Shown: in pieces, positions 1 through 7,798 of the stretch
How the letters are laid out: every line of letters starts with the position of its first letter
How positions within the stretch are numbered: the first letter of the stretch is position 1
Origin: Chthonomonas sp. UBA2362
Lineage (GTDB): Bacteria; Armatimonadota; Fimbriimonadia; Fimbriimonadales; Fimbriimonadaceae
Direction of reading: 5' to 3'
DNA: 64,000 bases
Assembly: GCA_002344135.1 (NCBI GenBank)
Contig: DDTO01000008.1
Span: forward strand, 1-64,000
Position numbers and translations under genes: made by a program
Notes under the pieces: generated by a model
Told to the model about the DNA's origin: nothing
The model's database searches: none
What the model saw: only the letters and a program-made list of their open reading frames with translations

Positions 1-45
<45 letters not shown>

Positions 46-75
46 CGGTTCAGACGGCCTATGGTACCAGCGGTG

Positions 76-975
76 CTAGCCGAGGCGGATGCGGCGCGGA
101 GTCGCTTTCTCGCCTTTGAACCCCGTCACCACTAGGTCGGAGCCCTGCCAGGCCAGTTCGTAGTATTCGTACTTCGCGAGCGGGACCCTCCGAAGAATCT
201 TGGCGGACTTCGCATCCACCACGAACGTCTCATAGCCCGAGCCGCGCTTGCCGATGCCCGCGATGAGGTTGCCGGTCGGGTTCGCTTGGGTCGTGCCCGA
301 GGTGAACTCGTCTTCGGTGGCCAAGTAGGTCCCACCACGCGACATCGCTCCAGCGGTCGAGCAGCAGCCGCATTCGCTGCCGTCGGAGGCGACGACTGCT
401 GCCGGCATTTTCATGTCGATCTTCGCACCGCGATCGTAGAGCGCGATCTCGGAGACGCAGAGGTCCTTGGCAGGCCCTTGCCGAACCTCTTCCAGGACCA
501 GCGTGAGGCCCTCGTAGGCCTTGCGGGGGATCGTGACCTTGTGCCAGCCCATCCGCTCCTCGAGATCGACCTTGGCGACAAGGGTACGCGTTTCCTGCCA
601 GTAGACTCCCTCATAGACCGCCAACCGCAAGAATCGGCTGTTCTTTCGATAGAGGTCCTCCGACTTGTTGTAGCCATTCATGATCCACACCTGGTCCAGG
701 GTGATTGCCTTTTCGGGCCTTAAGCCGATCGAGTACTTGCCGGGGAAGCCCGATTTCCAATCGTTCGAGGTTCCCTTGCCGCTGTAGGCCCACGTCGTCG
801 CCGGGTTGCCGTCGAAGAGGTGGGCGAGCGGGTAGGCCCGATGGATCGAGCCGGCATAGCGGTCCTCCGAACTGACGACTTGCCAACCCTTCCATTGGAT
901 TCGAGTCGGGTCGTAGTCGGCCAGAGCCGCTGCGGCGAGGGCCAGGACGAAGAGCCCAATGAGCGTGATGCGCAT
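76..975 (-). CDS. Secreted protein with NADase-type glycan-binding (discoidin-like) domain
   Basis: 299 aa. Residues 1-19 form a signal peptide ending ALA before DYDPTR. Residues about 25-180 resemble the NADase-type glycan-binding/discoidin-like fold: a loop with LFDGNPATTWAYSG, then GIGLRPEK-like and VWIMNGYNKS strands, as in carbohydrate-binding modules exported by environmental bacteria. The C-terminal 100 residues carry a CGCC cluster (about 203-206) and a strand-rich segment I do not recognise. The start is supported by a CATACT box 7 nt upstream, implying a leaderless mRNA. It lies after the DUF1501 gene on the same strand, 122 nt away. Substrate unknown. Confidence 0.8.
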   Translation of the reverse strand: MRITLIGLFVLALAAAALADYDPTRIQWKGWQVVSSEDRYAGSIHRAYPLAHLFDGNPATTWAYSGKGTSNDWKSGFPGKYSIGLRPEKAITLDQVWIMNGYNKSEDLYRKNSRFLRLAVYEGVYWQETRTLVAKVDLEERMGWHKVTIPRKAYEGLTLVLEEVRQGPAKDLCVSEIALYDRGAKIDMKMPAAVVASDGSECGCCSTAGAMSRGGTYLATEDEFTSGTTQANPTGNLIAGIGKRGSGYETFVVDAKSAKILRRVPLAKYEYYELAWQGSDLVVTGFKGEKATPRRIRLG

Positions 976-982
976 GGACTTC

Positions 983-988
983 AGTATG
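983..988 (-). promoter_or_regulatory. -10 box CATACT, leaderless type
   Basis: CATACT ends 7 nt before the ATG at 975. Transcription starting 6-7 nt downstream of it would begin at or next to the start codon. There is no Shine-Dalgarno in between. Confidence 0.5.
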
Positions 989-1097
989 GCGCTGTCCGCC
1001 GGCGAGGCAGGGTCGAACGGCTCATGCCGCTCGACAGGTGCCGAAGGTCGGCGGTGTCACAAGCCCCGAACGAAGATGACGCAAGGGCGCCCCACGT

Positions 1098-2411
1098 TCA
1101 GCCAAACAAGCCGACCGGACGGGCCTCGAGGCCGGGGAAGGTGGACCCGAGATCGACCTTTCCGGCCCTTTGCAGGACCTCGGAGAGCACGTTGCGGTAA
1201 TCCGTAGTCACCGGCAGGTCGCCAGGTCCCTCGAGGGCATCCGGCTCCAGTCCCGGCCACATGCCAAGCACTCTCCCGCCCAGGACCCCGCCTCCAAGGA
1301 CCATCATCATGCTGGCGCGGCCGTGATCGGTGCCGAGGCCGCCGTTCTCGGCAACCCTCCTTCCGAACTCGGTCATGACGACAACGGTCACGTCCTTCAT
1401 GGCTGTGCCAAGGTCGGTCGCGAAGGCGTCGAGCGACCTTCCCAGGTCTTCGAGGAGGTAGGTGAGCCAGCCGGCGGTCGCCCCTTGCGCGACATGGGTA
1501 TCCCAACCACCCTTATCGAGCGCGGCTACCTCCAGCCCGATCCCGGCGCGAATCAGCAGAGCGACTTGACGAAGGCCTTGGCCAAGGTCCGAGTCGGGGT
1601 ATTGTGCGCCGCCGGACGGCCGATACTCGCTCGGTGTAAGCCGGTTGAGGGTGTCCAGCACGTCGAGGGTCTCGCGGCCGGCGATCGCCATCTCGTCCGA
1701 TCCCGTCCGATAGAGGTCCCGCAGACGAGCCTGGATCGTTTCGGCGGCGGCGCCCTTCGGGATCATCAGGCGGAAGTCCTGCAGCGATTCGATCGCGATG
1801 GCGGTCGTCCCTCCGCGGAGGGAGTCCGGCATGATCGAGCCGAAGGCCACCGCGCGAAGCGGTGACGGAGAAGCGGGCTCGGTAGCGGAGAGGTGGCGGG
1901 CGAGCCATCCGCTCGCTGAACCTTGGCGGACGTCGGGCAATCCACGCTCCATCGCGTTCATCGCTTCGAAGTGCGATCGGGTTTGGTCGCCACTCCCGAC
2001 CGCATGGAGAATCGCGAGGCGACCGTCTTCGTAGTGTTTTCGGAGGGGGCCGAGCGCGGGGTTCAGACCGAAGAAACCGTCGAGGTCGACGAGGCTGCGG
2101 CGGTCGATGCCGAGCGACGGGCGGCTTCGATAGTAGGCATCCTCGGCATAGGGCACGACGATGTTCAGGCCGTCGGCGCCGCCACGCAAGAAGACCACGA
2201 CGAGGACGCCGCGGTCGCGGCTCGAGGGGTCGAACGCGACCTGGGCCAGCGCGGACCGATTCGACGCCCAAGCGATCGCACCGAGGGCTGCGCCAACGAG
2301 CAATGAGCGGCGCGAAGGGAGGTCCGACTCGAGCGCGGCAGGCTGCGGCCGTTTCGCAGGCGGTTCGGATCGGAATCCCCTGCCGTCGCAACTCCACCAA
2401 GAACGCTTCAT
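1098..2411 (-). CDS. DUF1501 family protein, Tat-exported
   Basis: 437 aa. DUF1501 proteins are sulfatase/alkaline-phosphatase-fold proteins of unknown substrate. The N-terminus carries a twin-arginine signal (SRRSLLVGAALG, about residues 33-44), and the DUF1501 signature FLRGGADGLNIVVPY follows. Later blocks GGWDTH and VVVMTEFGRR match the family. I chose the ATG at 2411, not the in-frame GTG at 2426, because a GGAG sits 9 nt before it and the upstream DUF1800 gene then ends 5 nt earlier. The pair forms one transcription unit with the DUF1800 gene, a recurrent pairing in Planctomycetes, Proteobacteria and Armatimonadota. Export together is likely. Confidence 0.9.
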   Translation of the reverse strand: MKRSWWSCDGRGFRSEPPAKRPQPAALESDLPSRRSLLVGAALGAIAWASNRSALAQVAFDPSSRDRGVLVVVFLRGGADGLNIVVPYAEDAYYRSRPSLGIDRRSLVDLDGFFGLNPALGPLRKHYEDGRLAILHAVGSGDQTRSHFEAMNAMERGLPDVRQGSASGWLARHLSATEPASPSPLRAVAFGSIMPDSLRGGTTAIAIESLQDFRLMIPKGAAAETIQARLRDLYRTGSDEMAIAGRETLDVLDTLNRLTPSEYRPSGGAQYPDSDLGQGLRQVALLIRAGIGLEVAALDKGGWDTHVAQGATAGWLTYLLEDLGRSLDAFATDLGTAMKDVTVVVMTEFGRRVAENGGLGTDHGRASMMMVLGGGVLGGRVLGMWPGLEPDALEGPGDLPVTTDYRNVLSEVLQRAGKVDLGSTFPGLEARPVGLFG

Positions 2412-2416
2412 CTCAG

Positions 2417-3811
2417 TTATCTCCACTGGAAGTCCGGCGACATCGCGAGCAGCGCAAGGTGATCCCTATCGTCTTCGACATCCTTCGCGGGTCGGCTTGC
2501 TGGTATCAGATCACGAACCGGCGTGCGCCTCCCCAATGCGTCGAAATCGACGTGGGTACCCGGTACCTGTCCGTGGGTCAATGCGAGCGCAAAGTTCCAG
2601 CGGGCGAGGAGCGATCCAGTCCACGCCCCGGCCTGGTCGGGATAGCCGTCCGGCATGGGCCACTGATGGAGCGGTTGCCCCATTTTGTCGAGATGTGCTT
2701 GGAGGCCCGCGCCGGCGTCGGTGTCGGCGTCCACCGCCCGAAGGAGCGAGACAAGGAAGTCGAAGGGTCGCTTGACGATCGGGGGCCCGTCGAGCAAGTC
2801 AGTGGACTCGAGGAGGGGCACGAGCATCGCCGCGATTCTGCCTCCGGTCAAGAGATAGATTTCGGCAAGGCGATCGGTCCAAGGCAACCTTTCGTCCCCG
2901 AGGAAGCATCGCACGATCTTGCCGGCAACGAATCGTGCGCAGGAAGGATGAGTCGTGAGGATTTCAAGCACTCGCTCGCCATCTTCGATTCCACCTCCGG
3001 CGGGAATCGTCTGACCCAGCACGGTCTTCGCTCCTTCATCGTGGCTGTCCGGATCGAACCGAAACTGGCCCTTTGCGTGCATGAAGCGGTTCTCGATCGA
3101 CCATCCGGTGAAGCACCGCGCCACCTCTTGGACGTCGGTCTGGGTGTAGCCGCCATCCACCCCTAGGGTGTGGAGTTCCATGAGTTCGCGGGCGTAGTTT
3201 TCGTTCGGGACACCCTTGCGGTTGACGGTATTGTCGAGGTAGCCGAGCATCGCCGGGCTCTTCGCAGAGGTTTTCACCATCTGGGGAAATGATCCTAACG
3301 CGTTTTGTCGGATCACCTCGGTCTGGTCCTTGGAGACTCGGTACATCGCCCGGCCTTTGCGCGCATAGATGTTGAAGTGGTTCGTCCAAAGATCGACCAT
3401 CCGCTCGCGCAGTTGGTTAGGGCTGTAGATCGCGAAGAGGAGGGCGCGCTGCTGGAGTTGCCGAATGACGTACTCCTCCGGCCACCCTTCGAGGTCGGCG
3501 GGCTGAAACTGGTCGATTTCGAGGGAGCGGGCCTTCATTCGCAGGTGCAGCGGTTCTTCGTGATCCGCGGCGACTTGCTCGGTAACGAAGCCGGCGTGGC
3601 CGAGCTTTTCGATTCGTCCGAGATCGCCGGGGCGGGGACCGAACCCCAGTCGATTGGCGAGCCGGAGTGGGACTTCTACCGGCCCCTTCGGCGGTTCCAG
3701 GTCTTCCGGAAGGCCGCGGCCGACGAGTTTGCGTGCCTCGGGTCCACAGCCCGCGGTAAGCCCCGCGCCCACGGCGAGGCCGAGAAACCCTCGTCGAGAC
3801 CAGCCCGCCAC
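2417..3811 (-). CDS. DUF1800 family protein, Tat-exported
   Basis: 464 aa. A twin-arginine signal (SRRGFLGLAVGAGL, residues 5-18) ends in AGCG, which could also serve as a lipobox. Family hallmarks are LANRLGFGPRPGDL, the WTNHFNIYARKG block, NYARELMELHTLGVDGGYTQ, and a C-terminal WNFALAL segment. The molecular function of DUF1800 is not established. The start is a GTG immediately after the TAA of the upstream membrane-protein gene, suggesting translational coupling. The DUF1501 gene follows 5 nt downstream. Confidence 0.92.
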   Translation of the reverse strand: MAGWSRRGFLGLAVGAGLTAGCGPEARKLVGRGLPEDLEPPKGPVEVPLRLANRLGFGPRPGDLGRIEKLGHAGFVTEQVAADHEEPLHLRMKARSLEIDQFQPADLEGWPEEYVIRQLQQRALLFAIYSPNQLRERMVDLWTNHFNIYARKGRAMYRVSKDQTEVIRQNALGSFPQMVKTSAKSPAMLGYLDNTVNRKGVPNENYARELMELHTLGVDGGYTQTDVQEVARCFTGWSIENRFMHAKGQFRFDPDSHDEGAKTVLGQTIPAGGGIEDGERVLEILTTHPSCARFVAGKIVRCFLGDERLPWTDRLAEIYLLTGGRIAAMLVPLLESTDLLDGPPIVKRPFDFLVSLLRAVDADTDAGAGLQAHLDKMGQPLHQWPMPDGYPDQAGAWTGSLLARWNFALALTHGQVPGTHVDFDALGRRTPVRDLIPASRPAKDVEDDRDHLALLAMSPDFQWR

Positions 3812-3812
3812 C

Positions 3813-4322
3813 TTAGAACCCCTCGCGAGCGATCGGGGGGGCTTCCGGCCTTGCTAGAAGCGCCATCGTGCCGGCCCCGAGCGAGACGAGCACGATCGCC
3901 GGACCGAGGAGGAACCAGCCGAGCAGCGGAAAGAGCGACGCGCCGACGATCACGCCAGAGCCTCGACCGAGCGCTTGCAGCGCGCTGAGGTTCGGATCGA
4001 GGGCTAAGCAGCGACGTCCGATCGCGGTGGCAAGCCCCCCACCACCGATCGCGGCAATCGCGAAGAGGGTGAGATAGAGACAGGTTCCCACCAGTTTAAG
4101 CAGTGGCAGAGGCTGAGCGGCCAAGGCGACTGCGAGCGTTCCGAGGGGAAGGGCCAAAAGGAGGCCGAAGCCGAAGCATCGCCAAGGATGAAGCTCGATC
4201 GTGCGCTGGGCGGTCGCCGTCCGCCCGCCGAACATGAGGGCCGCGGCCACGAGGAGGGCCCAAGTCGAGCCGAAGATCGTCAAACCGGCGGCCACGGCCG
4301 CCAAGACATCGCCAATCGCCAT
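3813..4322 (-). CDS. Small integral membrane protein, unknown
   Basis: 169 aa, about four to five hydrophobic helices (roughly residues 5-32, 48-70, 75-97, 120-155). I do not recognise a family. Its stop codon is one base away from the GTG of the DUF1800 gene, so it is probably the first gene of that operon. A GAGG lies 10 nt before the ATG, and an imperfect inverted repeat (GGTGTACGCTGTACGTACC) lies 34-52 nt upstream and may be an operator. It could be an inner-membrane partner of the exported DUF1800/DUF1501 proteins; that is inference from position only. Confidence 0.72.
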   Translation of the reverse strand: MAIGDVLAAVAAGLTIFGSTWALLVAAALMFGGRTATAQRTIELHPWRCFGFGLLLALPLGTLAVALAAQPLPLLKLVGTCLYLTLFAIAAIGGGGLATAIGRRCLALDPNLSALQALGRGSGVIVGASLFPLLGWFLLGPAIVLVSLGAGTMALLARPEAPPIAREGF

Positions 4323-4416
4323 TTTATAAAAACCTCTGAAGTGATTTGGGTACGTACAGCGTACACCGGTAGGTTCGGCTGGAGAGTTTCATGGCGGGAC
4401 CTTCGGCCCACGGGCG

Positions 4417-5196
4417 CTAGGTTCGGGCGGTCGCCGTCAGCTCGTGGCGGATGACCTCGGCGTAATCGCGATCGGTCCAATCCAAGGTAATCGGAGTGAC
4501 CGCCACGTAGCCCTGAGACACGGCCTCGACGTCGGTTCCAGGCTGATCGGGAGATACGACCGCCACTCCACCCTGCCAATAGTAAGGGCGCCCCCAGGGG
4601 TCGCTGCGAAGCTCCATTCGATCTTCGTAGACTCTCTGGCCCATCGAAGCGACCTTCGTTCCCGCAATCTCCTCGTAGGCGATCGCGGGAATGTTCACGT
4701 TCAGCAGAGTCAGCGGCTTGGCGGGCAGCGCGACAAGGTCGGCGAGGTTCTCCAAGAGCCATCGCTCGCCGGTCTCATAGTGGAGGGGCGCATCGTCGAC
4801 GAAGCAGGCCATGGAGACCGCGATCGAGCGAATCCCATTGATCGTTCCTTCCATCGCGCCGCCGACCGTGCCGCTGTAAGTGGCGTCGAAACCGAGATTG
4901 GGACCGTTATTGATCCCGCTTAGGACGAGGTCGCATCCGTCGGGCCAAGCGACGGTCAGGCCCGCATTCACGCAGTCGGAGGGGAATCCGTTGACGTGGT
5001 AAGCCTCCACATCAGATTCGGGCCAATCGAAGGGTTTCACCCGCAAGGGGTCACGCATCGTCATCGCATGACTGCAGGCGCTCCGCTCGGTGTCGGGGGC
5101 GGAGACTTTGACAACTCCGTGGGAGCGTGCGACTCGGACGAGCCTTCTCAGTCCCTCGGCACGAATGCCGTCGTCGTTGGTGACCAAAATGCGCAT
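4417..5196 (-). CDS. surE: 5'/3'-nucleotidase SurE
   Basis: 259 aa, the usual SurE length. SurE dephosphorylates nucleoside monophosphates in the cytoplasm using a divalent metal. The metal site starts with the N-terminal NDDG (Asp8, Asp9), followed by the DTERSACSHA loop and the LVLSGINNGPNLG block with the conserved Asn. Later GTVGGAMEG and LLNVNIP are also typical. The start ATG lies 6 nt after a TAGAAC box, which suggests a leaderless transcript. A divergent gene starts at 5247. Confidence 0.96.
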   Translation of the reverse strand: MRILVTNDDGIRAEGLRRLVRVARSHGVVKVSAPDTERSACSHAMTMRDPLRVKPFDWPESDVEAYHVNGFPSDCVNAGLTVAWPDGCDLVLSGINNGPNLGFDATYSGTVGGAMEGTINGIRSIAVSMACFVDDAPLHYETGERWLLENLADLVALPAKPLTLLNVNIPAIAYEEIAGTKVASMGQRVYEDRMELRSDPWGRPYYWQGGVAVVSPDQPGTDVEAVSQGYVAVTPITLDWTDRDYAEVIRHELTATART

Positions 5197-5202
5197 CGGT
5201 CC

Positions 5203-5208
5203 GTTCTA
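5203..5208 (-). promoter_or_regulatory. Possible -10 box TAGAAC for surE
   Basis: TAGAAC ends 6 nt before the surE ATG; the same spacing recurs at several other genes in the window. The last base departs from the TANNNT pattern. Confidence 0.35.
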
Positions 5209-5234
5209 CCCGCTCGCTCGGAGCACGACCGTTC

Positions 5235-5240
5235 CATAAT
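5235..5240 (+). promoter_or_regulatory. -10 box CATAAT, leaderless type
   Basis: CATAAT followed by exactly 6 nt and the GTG at 5247. The surE promoter lies 27 nt away on the other strand, so the two divergent genes share a 50-nt promoter region. Confidence 0.5.
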
Positions 5241-5246
5241 TCGCTC

Positions 5247-5783
5247 GTGCGGAAGAAGGCCTTCAAGATCGTCGGGCTGGTCCTCCTGGGAGGGCTTGCC
5301 TACGCCGGTTGGAGGTTTGGACCGGCGGCGTACGATTTGTGGAAGGGCGGCTACCTCTTTAACGAAGTGGAGATGCGCGAGTACCAGGGAACCAGCAAGG
5401 AAAACCTGAAGGCCCTCTATACGGCAATGATGCTGTACCACGCCAGCGAGGACGCTTTTCCGCCTGCCGACGTTTGGATGGACCGTATCAAGCCCTACCT
5501 TCGAACCGGCGACCTGTCTCCTGAAGAAGCGCTCAAGAAGTTTCGCAACCCCTTGATCCGCCCTGCGGGAGACGATGTCTATGGCTACGCTATGAACGAC
5601 GCCTTCTCCTCGAAGCATCGTGAAGACGTCGAGGACGCCGAGCGGCAGCCCCTCGTCTTCGACAGCCGCGAGCCAGTCTGGAACGCCCACGGGAAGCCTG
5701 AGGTCCTCGCCCCGAAGCCGCCAAGACAAGGGGGCAACCTCGAAGTGACGGCAGGCGGCGACGTGAGGCCAATGACCCGCTAA
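5247..5783 (+). CDS. Membrane-anchored hypothetical protein
   Basis: 178 aa beginning with GTG. Residues 1-22 form an uncleaved N-terminal anchor (KKAFKIVGLVLLGGLAYAGW). The rest is a soluble, probably extracytoplasmic domain with LKALYTAMMLYHASEDAFPPADVW, which resembles the small-globular part of type II secretion pseudopilin-like proteins (a date-less ALYTAM...YP segment), but the FTLIE prepilin site is absent. Function unknown. The start is supported by CATAAT 6 nt upstream. It overlaps the convergent repeat protein gene by 4 nt (interlocked stops). Confidence 0.7.
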   Translation: MRKKAFKIVGLVLLGGLAYAGWRFGPAAYDLWKGGYLFNEVEMREYQGTSKENLKALYTAMMLYHASEDAFPPADVWMDRIKPYLRTGDLSPEEALKKFRNPLIRPAGDDVYGYAMNDAFSSKHREDVEDAERQPLVFDSREPVWNAHGKPEVLAPKPPRQGGNLEVTAGGDVRPMTR

Positions 5784-7798
5784 CGATCCCAGAAGATGCC
5801 GAGTTGGCTCTCTGCCGACGATGGTCCGCGATCGGTCCAATTGGTAATGCGCGACTGGTTCTTCGCCCACGGCGTGGATTGCGGGTAGGTGTCGATCCCG
5901 CCGAGGTCCATGAAAACGCCCAGGCACAGAGCCCGCTCCCGCAGGGTTCCCTTAGGGGCCTCGGCGCCCTTGCCGAGCGTAATGCCGCTCGACTCGTAGC
6001 GGTCGACGCCGCTCAGATCGAGGAAGAAGCCGATGCCGTTGGCGTTGCCTGCGCCGAGGCTGAGATTCGGAGCCTTGTACTCGTCGCCTCCGCCTCGGTC
6101 GACGAGCATCCCGATGCTGAAGTCGTGCCCGGCTCCCATCGCCATGTTCATCGGGGCCGAGTACCGGTCGTCGCCGGCTTCGTCTTCGAGGTAGCCGATC
6201 GCAAAGTGGGCCGCGGCGCCCTGGACGTACCATTGGCCGCTGTAACGGTCGCTGCCGGCGGTGTCCCAAAGCATGCCGACGCCTTCCCAGTAGCCGCAGC
6301 CTTGGCCGAAGACACCACAAGTATAGGAATCGTCGCCCTCGACGTCGTAGAGAATCCCGATTCCCCCGCTCAGCGAGTGGCCGTCGAGATAGTCGGCCCG
6401 CCGCCCGTTGCCGCAACCCTGCGACATGTTCGCGTTGTGATCCTTGCTCTGGGGACTGACGAAGTCGAGGAGCGTGTCGTTGGCGACGTAGGTATCGTTT
6501 CCGGTTCGGTCGATCAGCATGCCGAGGCCTCCGGTTTGACCGCAACCCTGCACTTGCGAGAAGCCGGCGTAGGAGTCCTTCCCCGCGCCGTCCTCGACAA
6601 GGCTAAGGCCGAATTTGCCGTACCCGAGCGAATCGGCGTAGACGTCGTACCGGTCGTCGCCCTCGCGGTCGTAGACGACCGCACAACCGATGGTGGCCGA
6701 CCCGATTCCAGGCCGGTGGCTACGATACAGGTCGTCGCCGGCGGCGTCGAGGAGCACAGTAACGCCGAAGCAGGCGCTCCCGGGTCCGAAGCGGCCCTTG
6801 CGGGTGCGTCCTTCGAACTTCTCGATCGGCGTCGCATCGAGCGCCGCGTCGCTGAGGTATTTGTCGTTCCCCGCCGTGTCGATGACGACGCTTGCCCAGT
6901 TGTTCACCGAATGGTTAGATGGCCCGTTGAGGTAGGTATCGTTGCCGCCGGTGTCGATGACCAAGAGCGTGGGTCGATCGGGATGCTTGGTGTCGGAGCC
7001 TCCGGTAAGGACGATCGCTCCCCAGTCCGTTTGGATGGTCACGTCGTAGGACGTTTCGGCGAGATTCGTACCGAGCAGGGACAGGGCGGACTGGGCGGCC
7101 AGCGTCAGATCGTGGCCGGCTACTAGCAAGTAGTTGATGTCCAGGGCTTGAAAGAGCGCGTGCTCCTGCTGGACGGCCGCCGGGTCGTCGCTGGCCGGGT
7201 CCGAGCCGATGACGCGCTGAAACGCCTGCGGCAGGTCGGCGACCCCGGTGATCGCGGCACGGCGGTGAGGAAGCATGTCGATCATGACCTGCAGAACGAG
7301 CGCGGCGGCAGACTGAACTTCGCCCGGCACCTTGCTCAGGTCCGGTATCTCGCCCCGAAGCACACCACGCCCTCGGAGGCTGTCGAGGACCGCTCGCAGC
7401 GAGCCAGGCTGGCGCGCGGCGGTATCGGCCGCTTGAATGGGGTTGCCCAGAAGCGTGCGCCGGCTTCCACGACCGAGCATCCGGCCGGCCGTGCCAAGAG
7501 ATTCACTGGGACGACCTCCCGTCACCGCGAACTGCTTTCTCCACATATCGACGGTAAAGGGCATGCGCCAGGGGTTCTCGAAACAAGTTTCGAAGAAAGG
7601 GGTTCGAAACTCGCCCTGCTGGAAGAAGCGGAGCGTGCCAGGATCGAAGCGGGCGGTGCGCGTCGAGAGCGAGGCGGTTCCGAGCGCGACCTCGAGATCG
7701 TTGTCTAAACTGTACGAACCCTGGACGGTGATCAGGCTGATCGCACACCCAATTGCCAGATTAATGATGGTGGTCCTCCTCGGGATGGGCGTCGCCAA
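5780..7798 (-). CDS. Secreted GDDxY-repeat (beta-solenoid-like) protein
   Basis: About 672 aa from a TTG at 7798; the longer ATG start at 7858 is possible. From the TTG the N-terminus reads as a signal peptide (PIPRR, then a hydrophobic stretch to about residue 26). Residues about 40-260 are a helical domain I do not recognise. Residues 277-640 hold twelve copies of D-x-x-G-x-D-x-Y, with Asp at 282, 307, 351, 377, 403, 430, 485, 512, 539, 567, 594 and 631, mostly 26-28 residues apart and separated by Gly-rich turns (QGCG, MGAG). The pattern suggests a calcium-binding solenoid analogous to RTX repeats. Its 5' end overlaps the divergent hydrolase gene. Confidence 0.78.
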   Translation of the reverse strand: MATPIPRRTTIINLAIGCAISLITVQGSYSLDNDLEVALGTASLSTRTARFDPGTLRFFQQGEFRTPFFETCFENPWRMPFTVDMWRKQFAVTGGRPSESLGTAGRMLGRGSRRTLLGNPIQAADTAARQPGSLRAVLDSLRGRGVLRGEIPDLSKVPGEVQSAAALVLQVMIDMLPHRRAAITGVADLPQAFQRVIGSDPASDDPAAVQQEHALFQALDINYLLVAGHDLTLAAQSALSLLGTNLAETSYDVTIQTDWGAIVLTGGSDTKHPDRPTLLVIDTGGNDTYLNGPSNHSVNNWASVVIDTAGNDKYLSDAALDATPIEKFEGRTRKGRFGPGSACFGVTVLLDAAGDDLYRSHRPGIGSATIGCAVVYDREGDDRYDVYADSLGYGKFGLSLVEDGAGKDSYAGFSQVQGCGQTGGLGMLIDRTGNDTYVANDTLLDFVSPQSKDHNANMSQGCGNGRRADYLDGHSLSGGIGILYDVEGDDSYTCGVFGQGCGYWEGVGMLWDTAGSDRYSGQWYVQGAAAHFAIGYLEDEAGDDRYSAPMNMAMGAGHDFSIGMLVDRGGGDEYKAPNLSLGAGNANGIGFFLDLSGVDRYESSGITLGKGAEAPKGTLRERALCLGVFMDLGGIDTYPQSTPWAKNQSRITNWTDRGPSSAESQLGIFWDR
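5881..6961 (-). repeat. Coding repeat array: 12 D-x-x-G-[DN]-D-x-Y units
   Basis: Twelve in-frame units of about 26-28 codons encode a hydrophobic strand, the acidic turn DxxGxDxY and a Gly-rich stretch. Longer gaps of 44, 55 and 37 residues interrupt the array three times, probably as loops. The units are diverged at the DNA level, so the array is old and not a recent expansion. Confidence 0.8.

Noticed and set aside
5804..7126. 440-aa plus-strand frame opposite the GDDxY repeat gene
   Set aside because: It is the antisense reading of the repeats; Val/Ala/Arg-rich with no start signal and no family features.
7775..7780. AGGAGG on the minus strand taken as proof of an ATT/ATC start
   Set aside because: The same bases encode Val-Leu-Leu of the hydrolase signal peptide on the plus strand, so the motif can arise by chance.
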